64,000 nucleotides of DNA from Laccaria trichodermophora. Its lineage: Eukaryota > Basidiomycota > Agaricomycetes > Agaricales > Hydnangiaceae. The translations under genes and the position numbers were made by a program. Below, piece by piece: positions 21,894-37,385 of this stretch (its first letter is position 1; the number at the start of each line of letters is the position of its first letter). The notes below the pieces were generated by a model. That model had not been told where the DNA came from. It was given only the letters and a program-made list of their open reading frames with translations, and ran no database searches. The DNA lies in assembly GCA_018417955.1 (NCBI GenBank), contig JACTVC010000001.1, positions 124,001 through 188,000 on the forward strand, written 5' to 3'.

Positions 21894-24816
21894 ATGTCCA
21901 GATTTTTCAGGCAAGCAGGAGATTCTGACTCTGACTCTGAATCAGAGTCAGAGTCAGAGCTCATGACCAGTGGTGACGAAGAAGCCCCGTCAAAGCCGAC
22001 AGCTTCAGCCCCCAAGCCAGCAATGTCCCGGTTTCTCAAAACAGCTGGCTCAGACTCAAGCGACTCAGAATCAGAAGAATCCACAGATACGGACAGTGAA
22101 GCAGGACCTGAGGGAGACGGTGATGAAACAGATGATGAGGGCGAACGTCCAGGTGTCCGAATCATTAGTGCGCAAGAGAAGCGATTGAAGGAAATGGAGG
22201 CTACAGGCAAGGTTATGGAGAACGCTCTCAAAATTAACGATTGGGTGGCTATTTCTACCGGCGAGTTTTTAACAATGGTTTTGGAATCTGTGGCTGAACG
22301 TATCACTTCAAGAATTTGATAAACTCGTCCGCATGATCCAGAGACAACATAACGTCTCAGAGCCGATCCCGCCTTTTTATGTCCGAACGCTAGTTAACTT
22401 GGAATCTTCTGTCAACAACGCCCTTGTCAAAGAAAAAGAAGCCAAGAAAAAAATGAACGCTACGAACGCCAAGGCCCTGACAGCGATGAAGCAAAAGATA
22501 AAAAGGGCAATCAAGGAGTACGAGATGGATGTCAAAAAGTACCTGGAGGTAGCTATCTATCACAAGTGAATGTTCGGAAGATCTAATCAACACACAGGAT
22601 CCTGAAGCCTTCAACCGCGAGTACGCCGCACTGGTTTCGAGGGAGCCAATTGCGCCTGCTGCCCCTGGTCCCCGTGGAGCGACGGCTACCACAGGTGATG
22701 ATACCACTGTCGAGGAATTCACCACGGTTGGAAAGGGTGGACGAGGTGTTCAGTTCACCTCCGAGGGCATATTCAAAAACCTGCAGGCTGTTCAAGAAGC
22801 TCGAGGAAAGAAGGTAATTTCAGCCATTCACCGACTTTCGTTTACTAACTTGCTTCGCGCAGAATACGGATCGCGCCGAACAGATCCGCATCCTAGAGAA
22901 ACTCCTTGAAGTGGCAGTTACTCCATACCAGAGAATCCGTGTTCTTCTTGCCCTGATCTCTTCGCGGTTCGACTACAACTCTTCCGTCTCAACACATATG
23001 CCAACGGAGTTATGGTTAGCCGCACAGCGAGAAGTGGATCAGCTCGTTTCAATAATTGCATCGGACTCCAACTTTTCCATTCAAGAGGTCACAGAAGACT
23101 ATGATGAACTTTTTGAGCGCTCTGCTTCAACAGAACGAGGAGTTGTTCACGTCCGAGGCTCTATCATAAGCTTCATCGACCGTCTGGACGATGAATTTAC
23201 TCGTAGTCTACAAAATATTGATCCGCACGGAACCGAGTACGTGGATCGCCTCAAGGACGAAAAGGTTCTATATTGCACAATATGTCGCGCCCAAGCCTTT
23301 TATGAAAAAACAAATCAAAATGACCCCCTTGGACGAGTTATCATGAGAAGACTGGAACATATCTATTCAAAGGTATGTGAGCGTTGATTTACTTATTTCG
23401 TCCGCTTCTTTTGGGTACGGGGATTGCTTACAGACGATATTACAGCCCAACGCCGTGGTACAGGCACTGGAAGCAGCTGTGGATGATTCTGATGTGAAAC
23501 CTTCGATGACTCTTATTGCACAAGGAGGCACGGCGGCCCTCGTCCACGGCCTTTGCGTTCATCTCTACAAAGCTGGGAATTCTCTTTTGAGAACACGAGC
23601 AATGCTCAGCCACATCTACCACCACGCTCTACATAACGACTTTCACACTGCGCGTGATATGCTTTTGATGTCTCACTTGCAGGAGTCAATTCATTCAGCT
23701 GACGTGGCTACTCAAATTCTCTACAATCGCACTGTTGTGCAGCTTGGATTATGCGCCTTCCGATCTGGATTGATCAAAGAGGCCCAGGCGACACTACAGG
23801 ATATATTCACTACCCAACGAGTAAAGGAACTCCTTGCACAGGGCGTCCATCAACAACGCTTCCAAGTGTTAACACCCGAACAAGAAAAGGCGGAAAAGCA
23901 GCGGCAGCTTCCCTTTCATATGCACATAAACACAGAATTGCTAGAAGCCGCGTTTCTTGTCTCCAGCATGCTCATCGAGATCCCCTTACTTGCAAGCATC
24001 GACTCTGAAGAATTGAAACGCAAGGCGATTTCAAAACCATTCCGAAGATTACTGGATTTTGCTGATCGTCAAGTTTTTACCGGCCCACCTGAGAGCACGA
24101 GAGACCATATCATGCAAGCTAGCAAGGCATTACAGGACGGTGAATGGGAGACATGTCGTGACTTAATTCAGAGCATCAAAATTTGGAGTCTGATGCCCGA
24201 GGCTGCCGCGGTCAAGGAAATGTTAGCCAAGTGGGTTGCCCTCCCTTGTTCTTGATTGCCGCTCAATCTTGTACAGGCGCATCCAAGAACAAGGCCTGAG
24301 AACCTACCTTTTCACATATGCACCCCATTACAGCACTCTTTCTCTTTCTCTTCTCTCCAGAACCTTTTCTCTACCCCTCCGGACAGTCTCGTCGATCGTT
24401 TCCAAAATGATTTGGAATGAAGAATTGTCGGCGTCCCTCGATCAGTCAGGTGGCATTGTTCTTTTTCATAGAATCGACCTTTCACGCCCTCAACAATTGG
24501 CACAAGTGATTGCGGAAAAGGTGGCGGCCATGGTGGATCAGAATGAGAAGGCGTTGGACGTTAAAATGGGTGGCACGGGTGGTTGGGGCGAGAGGACCGA
24601 TGGCAGCAAAGGGGAAAAACGAGGTGAACAGACACAAGAACGTAGAGGCCGAGGAGAGAGAACAAGGGGTGCTCGAGGTATGTTCTGACTATTTGGCCGT
24701 GCGTTGTTGCTGAAAGATTTTCTCGAACAGGTGGCTCCCGTGGGGGACGTGGTACACGATTTTCTCAGGGTCTTGGCAATCAGATGCCTGGTCAGTCAAC
24801 TCAGAGAGCAAGTTGA
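21894..24816 (+). CDS. NIP1: Eukaryotic translation initiation factor 3 subunit c (eIF3c/Nip1)
   Basis: Core scaffold subunit of eIF3, contacting eIF1, eIF5 and the 40S subunit. The N-terminus (MSRFFRQAG, then Ser/Asp/Glu-rich repeats and MSRFLKTAG) is typical of fungal eIF3c. The conserved [13 protein letters not shown] segment crosses the first intron, which has a GC donor. Later exons encode [21 protein letters not shown] residues, [19 protein letters not shown] and the long helical/PCI region ([29 protein letters not shown]). The C-terminal exon carries [29 protein letters not shown] and an RGG-rich end. Introns lie at about 22261-22312, 22559-22598, 22815-22862, 23372-23445, 24228-24277 and 24679-24730. 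Its 3' end faces eIF2B-gamma with about 73 bp between stops. Confidence 0.96.
21924..21958. repeat. Perfect 17-bp inverted repeat with 1-nt centre inside eIF3c
   Basis: TCTGACTCTGACTCTGA at 21924-21940, a single A at 21941, and its exact reverse complement at 21942-21958. It begins 30 nt after the eIF3c start codon. It arises because Ser codons switch from TCT to TCA exactly at the centre of an Asp/Glu-Ser repeat. In mRNA it could form a 17-bp hairpin. Confidence 0.97.
22261..22312 (+). other. GC-AG intron in eIF3c
   Basis: 52-nt intron with donor CG|GCGAGT and acceptor TTCAAG|AA. Only the GC donor restores the conserved eIF3c reading ...[12 protein letters not shown]. The nearby GT donors (GTGGCT at 22244 and GTTTTT at 22265) both lead to a stop soon after splicing to this acceptor. 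Confidence 0.85.
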
Positions 24817-24889
24817 TCGCGTGATTTGCAGTTGGTGATGGCCATCTCTTTATAAACATCGCCATCCCACATATTATTGTGTAATGACA

Positions 24890-26758
24890 TTATCCATCAC
24901 ACTCGCTACTTTCATCGCCTTCAATTCCGTCACCGACTGCGGCAGTCCAATCCGAAATATCCAGCTTCTCGCCTTTGACAATGTCTGCGTCAGAGGTATA
25001 TCATCAGCAGCATCCCAATGAGAAAGATTTGTTCATTGAACTAACCTCCGGGACCAATGTCATATCCAGCCTGAGTAACGCAACGGGCAAGTTCTGACTT
25101 GGTTCCGACTTTGGTGTTTTTTCCCAAAATACAGCCATCCAATTTAGCTCTAGGCAAATCAGATAAGAATATAAAACTTTAATCGAGGCTGCCTGCTAAA
25201 ACCCACCCATCTTCAATAACACAGTGGTCGAGAAGCACAGATGCAGAGATCTTTGCACCCTTTCCAATGACACAGTGCCGCCCGATGATCGACTTTTTTA
25301 TCGTTGTGCGTTCTGAAACCTGAGTAAAATCTCCAATGATGGTGTCGCTAGCAATCTGAGCCTTCTGGTCTATCAAAGAACGATTTTTGGGATCAGATGG
25401 GAGTGCATAGGTAACCCCGTTGAGAGCCTAGTGATGACTTGTGATGAGGAAGAGTGATAGTAAGAGCTGAAGAACCAACCCGTCGATTGATCTCTAAAAA
25501 ATTGTGAACGGTGTTTACACGCAGAGCGAATCCCGATTCTGCCCGGTGAATAACTGCTCCTACTTTCAAACCAGTCTTCAGATCTTGCTCCGCATCAGAA
25601 TCCGTCGGGGATGGAGGAATGGACATGGTGGATTCCTGTATTGGACCCGCCAACTCCAGCCGACGAGATAGTAGGGTGGAGTGTCGCAGGGCGAGACGTT
25701 GAGATGTTGTGTCAATCACTGGATTCAACACTGTTTGTCTTCCTCAGTGGAGAATATTTCAAAAAGCGCAGGTAAGCCAACCGTGTTTGTACTTTTCCCT
25801 CTTTGCTCGTTGATATTGAACCCTACAAAGCCAAGGCAGAAACTCCTGCCTGAAACCATCAAAATGGCGTTTTATATGAAGGAGGTCAAGAACAGATCTT
25901 CGACAAACATAAACATGAGAATCTTGCAAGGAGGATGAGAGGATGACTCGAGGGTGTCTGTCTGGAGTCAAGAATGAGTAAACACGGATGAAAGAACTGA
26001 CGAACCTAGACAACATTGCCATTCTCAGTTCTAATTCGTCTGTGTTGCGATCAACGTCATCGGACGTATCGATGTAAAGGAGTGTTCCAGTGAGATCATC
26101 CCATATAATGGGGCTGGGGGCAGGAAGTGGGCCCCATTCATCTACCAAAGCAGCTTTGTCTGGCTTGTAGGCTGAGTACCAACAGGTGGTTGCAACACAA
26201 CCCTCTGCAACGGAGTCTACGCGAAACTTGTTGAGCAACATACTTAGTGGAAGGGTGGGTGGCGGAATAAAATCGCAGGGAACAACAACAAAGTCTTCTG
26301 GCACCCGACTTGAAAAGTGACGAAGGAGAGTGCACGTTCCCACACCACCATCCTGAGATTCGTCAAATGTCTGAAGGTCGATACGAAGCGATGAAGACGT
26401 GACATCGGAATGGATGTAGTGGTAGATGGATGGGCGATGGCTTGTAGGGCAGACGAGCAAAACGTCTATAGATGAAAGTCAAGACAACAGACGCAACGCA
26501 AAGAATTGGCGTGTACCTCGTATGCCAGATTTCTCAATCCAGCTTAGGGTGTATTCAAGCATGGGTTTATTTGCGACTGGGAGAAGAGCTTTAGGACATG
26601 GTTCGTCGCCATAATCTCCTGTAAGAGGCAGGAGCCTTGATAAATTAGTTGATTGAAGGCTGTATGATGAACAGAGCTTACTCGTTGCCGAATCCAGCGA
26701 GTACAATTGCAAGAAATTCTCGCTTCACCGAGTCTAACTTGACGCTGTCAATATCCAT
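24890..26758 (-). CDS. GCD1: Translation initiation factor eIF2B subunit gamma (Gcd1)
   Basis: Catalytic-subcomplex subunit of the eIF2 guanine-nucleotide exchange factor. The first exon gives MDIDSVKL..FLAIVLAGFGNE, followed after an intron by LLPLTGDYGDEPCPKALLPV and NKPMLEYTLSWIEKSGI, a nucleotidyltransferase-like domain. The C-terminal exons carry a left-handed beta-helix of hexapeptide repeats (AQIASDTIIGDFTQV, then IGRHCVIGKGAKIS, then LGKNTKVGTKSEL). The tail is acidic and ends ECDG. The order pyrophosphorylase-like domain then hexapeptide helix, and the short tail lacking a W2/HEAT domain, favour gamma over epsilon. It is divergent from a Ste20-type kinase (88 bp between starts). Confidence 0.88.
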
Positions 26759-26846
26759 TGAAATGTTGGACTCGAAGGAAACTTCAAGTTGATAAGATTG
26801 TATAAAGTCACATGATTATCATTTCTCCCTCTCCACCATCGTGGCG
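26759..26846. promoter_or_regulatory. Divergent promoter, eIF2B-gamma / GCK kinase
   Basis: Only 88 bp lie between the two start codons, so the genes almost certainly share one promoter. A TCACATGAT motif at about 26808-26816 is the only element that stands out. Confidence 0.5.
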
Positions 26847-29545
26847 ATGGCTCAACCCTCTGTTCATCAGTTATACCAGCGTCTAGAGACCGTCGGGAAA
26901 GGTGCTTACGGCTCCGTTCATAAAGGGAAACACATCCCAACCGGCAACGTTGTTGCTCTCAAAATTATCAATCTCGACACACCCGACGACGATGTTGGCG
27001 ACATCCAGCGTGAGGTTGCTTTGTTGACTCAGTTGCGCGATGCGCCCAACATTACCAAGTATTTTGGTTGTTATATGGATGGTCCTCGTGTCTGGATAGT
27101 AATGGAATTTGCCCAGGGCGGAAGCGTCCTGTCTTTGATGAAGGCTTCCAAGGACGGTTGCATAGAGGAGAAGTACGTGTCAGTCATCATCCGAGAGGTT
27201 CTGGTTGGCTTGAGTTACCTCCACAAAGTGCCCGTTATTCATCGAGACATGAAAGCTGCCAACGTACTCGTTACCGCTACCGGAAAAGTGATGATATGCG
27301 ACTTTGGCGTCTCTGCACTTTTAACAACAACATCAAGTAAACGGAACACTTTGACGGGGACACCCTATTGGATGGCTCCAGAGGTCGTTCAAAGTGTCCC
27401 TGCATACGATACAAAAGCTGATATCTGGAGTCTGGGAATTATGATATATGAGATGGTTAAAGGATCTCCCCCTCATTCCAATCTCGATAAATTCCAAGTC
27501 ATGGACCTAATTCCTAGGGCAAAACCTCCACGGCTTCTTGAGGGCGAAGGTGGGAAAGATATGCGGGACTTCATGGCGCTTTGTCTCAAAGAGTCACCTG
27601 TGGAGGTAATTTGCTTTCACCTCTTCGACGTCAAGAGGTCGTTGACACACACAGCGTCTTCCCGCAGACGAACTGGCGAAGACTAAATGGATGAAATCTG
27701 TTTCCAAGGTCGGATTGGCTACTCTGAAAGATCTAATACTTCGGCTACAACAAGCTGGGCCACGTGCCAGTCTCGCTGAGCCCTTGGACTGGGAAGGCGC
27801 AGATAACGAGTGGGTTTTATTCGGAAATGTCTTCATATGCTTTGTTAGTGATCCTTTTAACCAATTAGGATGCTCGATTCTCTTATCGACGACCCCAATC
27901 CATGGGAGTTTGATACAGTACGGGGACGCTCCTCTCTTTCAGTCGTACACGATGAGGACGCTAACGAGGCTATCTACGCACCTGAGGAGAATAACTCTGG
28001 GCTGGCAACCCTTCGACCTCATGCTTCTTCCACCCTACCGTCCTCTTTGCGTCTTCTCTTTGAAAACACCGCGCAATCTCAGCAAGATGTGAATCGCTTT
28101 CAATCGTCTCAAAAATCCGATGCCATTGCACCATCGCCCACCATAACCCCTGTTTGGGTAAGTGGTGGAGTAAGAAGTGGTCCTCCTGACTTTACTGGAG
28201 ATCAATCAGAGAAGCCTCTAACGTCTCGCTCAGCGACGCGGAGCCACTTTAACACGCCCATACCACCTTTAGACAACGAAATTCTATCACCCTCTTTTGC
28301 TGATGCAATTCAGCGTCACGGACATCACGATGCTTCAACTATGCCGCCAGCCGCAGAGCCTGTCAGCTTCCAAAATTTGAATCAACGAGGCACTTTTGAC
28401 GTAACGATACGGGGGGATGTCAGTTCGGGCTCTATCTCAGGTTTGCCTTCTACGTCAGCGCCATCGCCTTTACCTTCAAATTTTGATGGCGCACGACCTC
28501 AGAACCCAGTCTCTGAATCTGTGCGAAAGGAACAGTCATCAGCTACCACCTTTCAATTTCCTCCTTCCGCGAACTTGATAGTTCTTCCAGACCCGATACC
28601 CCCCCGTGGGTTGCACGGTTCGCCGACTCGTCCAAGCACCTCTGGTTCGTCTGGCCAATCGATCACTCACCAAAGCACATACTCGTTAGATACGTCAGCT
28701 TCCACACGCCACCCACGTCAGCTTGGACCGGTGTCACCTTCCCCCATCGCGCGAACACGATCAGCCACAACGCTTCCGCCAACAAACCCCTCATTTTCTG
28801 AATCTCCAAACTTGCGCAAGGGACCTTTTGGTCTAGAAACTAACAGCAGTGCTTTGCTCCCTTCTTATAAGCCGCCTGGCCCCCTTTCTATTGACAGGGG
28901 CATACCGGATTCTTTGCCTATTGGACACTTATCCCTCGGAACTCCGGGTCTCAAAGATGTTCTTAAGGTGTGCTATATCAGAAACCTTCGTCTAACTTCA
29001 AGTTGAATCTTTATTAGATACCATCGCTTACAACTGAGCACCATCTCGGAATGGCTGATCTTCTGCCCCCATCTCCATCTGCCGTTGCCAGCGGGCCACG
29101 ATTGTTTACTCCGGTTGCCAGCAACCTCGGGTCCATCGTTCAAGGGCCCAAAAGAGACGATCCTCGTCTAATTTCCGACGTGCGGGACTTCGTTGCATCC
29201 CCAACGACATCACCCTTCATTAGACCCTCTTTATCTGAGGCCGGCATGGGTGGAACCCCGGAGCATGAGCTTAGCAATTTGAGTGACCATTTTTTTTCCC
29301 AATCGGCGAGGCTGCGACCTGTGGGATATCTAGATTATCCTTCCCTGATTGTCAGCAAAAACCCCCACAAAGAGTTGATGCGGACAATTGATGACCTGTC
29401 CCGCTGGTTAGCAGTGGTCGAAGGGGGACTCGACGGGATACTCGAGCAGTCTAGCATCAATATGATCGCTGAAGAACAATCTGCTACACACGAATTGGAG
29501 GAGCAAAAAAGGACCTATTCATCGGACGATTTAGCTATATTTTAG
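26847..29545 (+). CDS. Ste20-like protein kinase, GCK class (Kic1/Nak1/Sps1-like)
   Basis: Ser/Thr kinase of the germinal-centre-kinase branch, expected in a MOR/RAM-type morphogenesis network or related polarity signalling. The kinase domain starts about 10 residues from the N-terminus. It shows GKGAYGSVHKG (Gly loop), VALKIINLD (catalytic Lys), HRDMKAANVL (catalytic loop), DFGVSALL and the activation segment TGTPYWMAPEV, which is diagnostic for Ste20 kinases. It lacks a PAK-type CRIB/PH region upstream, so it is not Cla4/Ste20 proper. After the kinase domain, introns near 27607-27667 and 27805-27870 lead into a long, Ser/Pro-rich, probably disordered region (27870-29000). The last exon (about 29020-29545) ends in a helical segment (LMRTIDDLSRWLAVVEG). 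Orthology to a specific yeast kinase is not settled. Confidence 0.88.
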
Positions 29546-29636
29546 CAAAAGCTGGTGAGTGGGCGGCTGTAGCGATATCCACGAATTTGAAATTCATTTT
29601 GTCCGATCATGATAGTGTTGGAGCATTACTTCAATA

Positions 29637-30460
29637 CTATATAGAAAGGTATCCTTTAGAAATTAGGTATTCGGTAATGATGCGAACTGCATCAACGACC
29701 TCGGTTTCATCCGTTTTGATATGAATTTCTGGCGCTTCTGGCGCCTCGTACGGAGCTGATACCCCAGTAAATTCTTTCAGTTTATGAGCTATCTGATAAA
29801 TCGATGTTTCAGGAGTACTGATGGCCTAACCTTTGATTTCCCCCGCTCTTGCCTTTCTGTATAATCCTTTAGGGTCTCGTTCTTCCACTACTTGGAGTGG
29901 TGCATCGACGTAGACCTCAACGAACGGTAATGATGCCTCGTGGTGTAGTTTCCTGGCTATGGCTCTATCCGCAAGATAGGGAGATATGAAAGCAGTGATG
30001 GATACACATCCCGCATCTGCAAACAGCTTGGACACCTCAAGAGACAGTGGCAGATTAACAATTATAGTAGGTCGATGAAGTTGTCTCTTTACCCACCTCC
30101 CCTATTCGTCGTATGTTCTCGTTTCTAGACTTTTCATCGAAGCCAAGGTCTTTATTGAGTCCAAATCTGATATTGTCGCCATCAAGACGATAGGTGAACT
30201 TGTGCAGTTTCAGCAAATGCTGCTCAAGCGCGCAGGCAATGGTTGACTGGACTTGAAGATCAGGAAAACGATACGATCGAAGCGAAGTTGTGCAACTTTT
30301 CCGCTTGCGCTGAGACCCGTCAACCAGATGGTGACGCCTTTCTGTAGCAATAGCTGCGTCCGCTCTGTGCTAGTTACGGAACCTTTGAAATCCAACGTCA
30401 AGGGAGAATGCTGGGGCAGGGAGGGAGCGCACCTGGATGGAAGGTAATATTGACAGCCAT
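29637..30460 (-). CDS. MET14: Adenylylsulfate kinase (APS kinase)
   Basis: Phosphorylates adenylyl sulfate to PAPS in sulfate assimilation. It starts [10 protein letters not shown], then an intron, then [29 protein letters not shown] second intron splits the P-loop exactly at [12 protein letters not shown]. Downstream exons give [17 protein letters not shown] and [56 protein letters not shown] and [19 protein letters not shown] follow. These are the standard APS kinase motifs (P-loop, DGDN substrate loop, FISP, DPKGLY, GVSAPYE). Stop at 29637. Its 3' end faces the kinase gene about 90 bp away. Confidence 0.96.
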
Positions 30461-30828
30461 CTCCCGGGAAAAGAAAAAAAAATTTGGGAAAGAAAGAAAG
30501 TACAGTCATTCATGATCGATGCATGATCACCAGGCATTGATATAAAATTTTGTAATTTCCCCATCTCATGACCATTCCTCAAAATCTAAGTAGTCCAAAA
30601 TACAAGAATACACGTATAGAATCAAACTCCAAAATTCTACATTCTTTCATCTCCACCACGCTGAAGCATAAAGCTTAAAAGGTTTGGGCGAAAACAGGGG
30701 CCACAATCAAGCATCTGAGTTTGAAATGGCAAAAAAAAAACAACGTGACTAACTAGGACTAACTTAGACTATGTAAACTTCAGTCATTTCTAATGAGAGT
30801 CTCGTTCAGCAGAGGACAAATACTAATA
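30461..30828. other. Intergenic: APS kinase upstream / AlaRS 3' region
   Basis: 368 bp without a gene. It contains purine and A-rich tracts, a direct repeat CATGATC at 30511-30517 and 30522-30528 about 50 bp upstream of the APS kinase start, and a loosely repeated GACTAACT segment near 30747-30770. I see no RNA gene or ORF. Confidence 0.6.
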
Positions 30829-34468
<3,640 letters not shown>

Positions 34469-34585
34469 ATAGATAAGCCTTAAATTTAGCGATGACTCCA
34501 AATTACATACTTAGGTCACGTTTCGTCACGTTCTTCCTTCGTCGTCGCGCTCTTCGTTGTCGTCGTCACTGTCGTTTTACTCGCC
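34469..34585. promoter_or_regulatory. Divergent promoter, AlaRS / bL34m
   Basis: 117 bp between the outer AlaRS ATG (34468) and the bL34m ATG. It is rich in CGTC repeats and has no TATA box. Transcription starts that place the AlaRS 5' end on either side of the first ATG would decide which isoform is made. Confidence 0.5.
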
Positions 34586-34930
34586 ATGCCGCGGATTTCG
34601 TCTTCACTTTTCCGTCTCGTTGCACGCCCTCCCCGCCTACCTGTGGTTTCCACCATTGTACGACCAATCCTCAAGTCATCATCCCCCCTTCCGTCGCCTC
34701 TTTCCCGCCGATTCCCCAACACTTCTCTTCAAAAGCTACTGCCCTGCACTTCATCTCCCATTCTTGGATCTCTTGTTCAGGCCAGGTTTGCACAGAGAGG
34801 CAGCGAATACCAGCCATCCCAGCGGAAAAGAAAACGCAAGCACGGTTTTCTCGCACGGAAGAGATCCCTTGGGGGTCAGAGGATCCTTTCTCGACGCCTT
34901 GCAAAAGGTCGAAAATATCTTTCACATTGA
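34586..34930 (+). CDS. MRPL34: Mitochondrial large-subunit ribosomal protein bL34m
   Basis: 114-residue protein in a single exon. The first about 70 residues are a long basic, Ser/Pro-rich mitochondrial targeting sequence. The last about 44 residues are a textbook bL34 core: [19 protein letters not shown] followed by [19 protein letters not shown]. The length of the core matches bacterial L34. It is divergent from AlaRS. Confidence 0.95.
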   Translation: MPRISSSLFRLVARPPRLPVVSTIVRPILKSSSPLPSPLSRRFPNTSLQKLLPCTSSPILGSLVQARFAQRGSEYQPSQRKRKRKHGFLARKRSLGGQRILSRRLAKGRKYLSH

Positions 34931-35069
34931 GGAACATCTTTCTCCGTATGTAAATTTATCAACACTCCGTAACTGTATCAAATAAACCTATTTTCTCTTA
35001 TCTTTCTACAGGCCTGCCTTTGAAATTCAATCTAGTTATGTGACAACTATGTAGCACTTTACAGTTGTG

Positions 35070-37170
35070 TTATGTGGCAAGTACTCTTCTGGTAGACTGA
35101 GTCGTATTGAATGAAAACGGGATCTTCAATCCATCTACAGCAACTTTGGATGGTCCTAGAAGGTCATATCCTTGAGGTGGTGAAAGGGGAGAAGATGGAC
35201 TATACTCAAACCCCTGCTGGATTGAACAAAGCAAGGCTGATATTGGTGTTTTAGCCGCTAGGTTAGGGTTCGCTGAAACACCCAATGAGGGGGTGCTTGG
35301 AAGCTCTGCTGCAGAATGGCTTGTCAGACCTGTTTCTGTGGCGTTATTGTTGTTGCTCGCATTCAACGCCGCGCTTTCCCGTTCAGGTTCTTCTACGTCG
35401 GTTAATGTTGCAACATCTCCGACTGTATGTTCCGTTCCTAGCGCGTCACATTCATCCGCGTCATCGTGCGCGTCGTCCACAGACATAGGTTGTGAAGTCG
35501 CTGGACTTGGAGGTCGTTCGACTGCAGCGGGAGTCGTGGACCTGCTGGCCACGGTCAGAAGCGAACCGGCTTCGGCTTTAACTGGAGGCTGGGGAGTGTG
35601 TTCAGGTTGCGTCGTTGTTTTCTGGTTTACCGGACACTTCCCCGTAGTCGGCTTGGTTCCGCGGAGGGCGGGTCGACCCCAAATGGGCTTCGCTGTCGGC
35701 ACAACCCTTGTTTGCTTCACCTTACGGCTCGGAGATATTTTAACCCTTGCAGTCAGTGGTAGCGTGGGGTGTGTGGCCGTTTGGCCCCTTGAGATTGGCT
35801 TCCCTGCCTTCAAAGGATGCGGTGCTGGAGGGGCCACGAGCAACTTGGAAGCTGTTTTTGCGACCACTTTGGATGTAGCTGTCTGCTCTTTAGGTCGAAC
35901 CATCGACTGAGACGGGACTTGACTCTGAGTTGAGCGTTCTGGGAGTGGAACTCGACGTGGCCCATTGGCACCTGTTGTGTTGGCGGTAAATCCGGGAAGG
36001 GTTTTGGCTCGTGATGGGAGTGTAGCGCTGTCGACGACTCTCCTCACAGAGCTTGAAAGTGAAGGGCCGGAAATTGGATCAATAACCTGGTTTGTGCGTT
36101 CGATGTTCCCCGCAGCTGGTGTTGAACGAGAGATAGGTCGGACAGGAACATATTGTGGTCGGGAAATTTCTTTTGACCTCTGCCTATTATTTGTCATAGG
36201 CGGCTGGACAGCTTGACCGCCTGCAGTAGCTGGGATCATTGCAGGAGGCTTGTGGGATCTAGTACGCATGTCGTTTGAGCTACACGCAGGCACCTTCGTC
36301 GGCATGTGCCCAGGCTTAGTGAATGGCTTTATTGCGGGTAATTGTTTGGTTGTTGAGGGACCCCGAATGTCCAAATACTTCCGCATCGTTGGAGTAAGCG
36401 GTGCAGTGAAACTGCAAAGTAAAGTATGCATAAATAAAGTTTTCGTTCTTGATTGTTGATTACCCACCTTTCTACTCTGTTCGGAAGTAAGATCTTGTAC
36501 GCAGAAAACATTTGCTTGCTAAGCTTTCTAACCTCAGGGTTAGCATCTCTTGCCGTTCCTCGAATGATCGCTTCAATGGCACTTGCTCTTGTGTCCTTCT
36601 CTAAGTCGGGAGGATTACAACAATTCAAGCACGCCAGGGTTCCTTCCGCTGCAACTAGTCTCAAGGAAGAGGACTTATCCTTGATAAATTGCAAAAAAAA
36701 ATGGAGAAAGGAAGGAAGCTGGGTGGCTTGGATAATGGACATGATTGAAGAGCGTGCGTGGTTGATGATAACTTTGTTTGTTCGACCACAGAGAGTAAGG
36801 AGAGGGGGGAGGAACAGGGGTAGGAGGGGTTCAAATGAAGCACCTAGGACACCCGCAATGCTTGCAATAAGATCTGATGCAGCCATAGACAGCCGTGTCC
36901 TTTCAGAGTTCATGCCTTTCGTGACGGGAAGGTGAAATGGACGAAGTATGTTGACCAGTTCAGAGGGAGCCTTAATGAGAACACATTGGCACAAGTCGTT
37001 GAGTGAGATCAGAGCTCGAGTGATCCGTTCCCAAGTGTCTTCGGTTTCTACAAGACACAACTCTGGCCTCAGACTATCGACTTCAGATTTGAAAGATATA
37101 ATATCGTTTCCCTGGAAGATATTCAGTATATTTGAAGAGTAGAAGGGAAGATTCGTACCGTTTCCGACAT
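35070..37170 (-). CDS. CLASP-like microtubule-stabilising protein (single TOG-type N-terminal domain)
   Basis: Microtubule plus-end and spindle rescue factor family. The best-supported start is a 12-nt coding exon (ATG at 37170, Met-Ser-Glu-Thr) followed by an intron from 37158, then GNDIISFKSEVDSLRPELCL. The main exon carries a CLASP N-terminal/TOG-like HEAT domain: TEDTWERITRALISLNDL, RLSMAASDLIASIAGVLG and HARSSIMSIIQATQLPSFLH. It also has EGTLACLNCCNPPDLEKD and PEVRKLSKQMFSAYK. An intron near 36420-36467 leads to a roughly 440-residue basic, Ser/Pro/Thr-rich disordered tail ending RRVLAT. At roughly 650-680 residues with one TOG domain it is much shorter than canonical CLASPs, which have several. 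It lies directly upstream, on the same strand, of the stop-side of a CLIP-170-like gene. Confidence 0.8.
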
Positions 37171-37385
37171 TTCCGGCTATGCTGAAAGAGCTGGACAAGA
37201 TGAAGAATGGTCACAAAATATGAACAAATGGATCAAGTTGACTCTAGTTGAGCACTTCGAGTCATGTGACCGTGTTGAGAGTGATGTTCACTGTTCAGTG
37301 TCTGAGTTTGGTCTGAGTGCACTGAGCAGTGTGGTTTCTAACACAATGATAAGAATCCAGGTCCCGGATTTGTCTATCTACTTGA

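Noticed and set aside
22244..22312. Ordinary GT-AG intron in eIF3c using GTGGCT or GTTTTT
   Set aside because: Both choices produce a stop after the acceptor and lose the conserved EFDKL residues.
26847..29545. Ste20-type kinase near STE3 as the Cla4 gene often linked to pheromone-receptor loci
   Set aside because: The kinase domain starts at the N-terminus with no CRIB or PH region, so it is a GCK-class kinase, not a PAK such as Cla4.
35293..35910. 205-codon plus-strand ORF opposite the CLASP tail
   Set aside because: Shadow of the low-complexity Ser/Pro/Thr coding sequence on the minus strand; no domain of its own.
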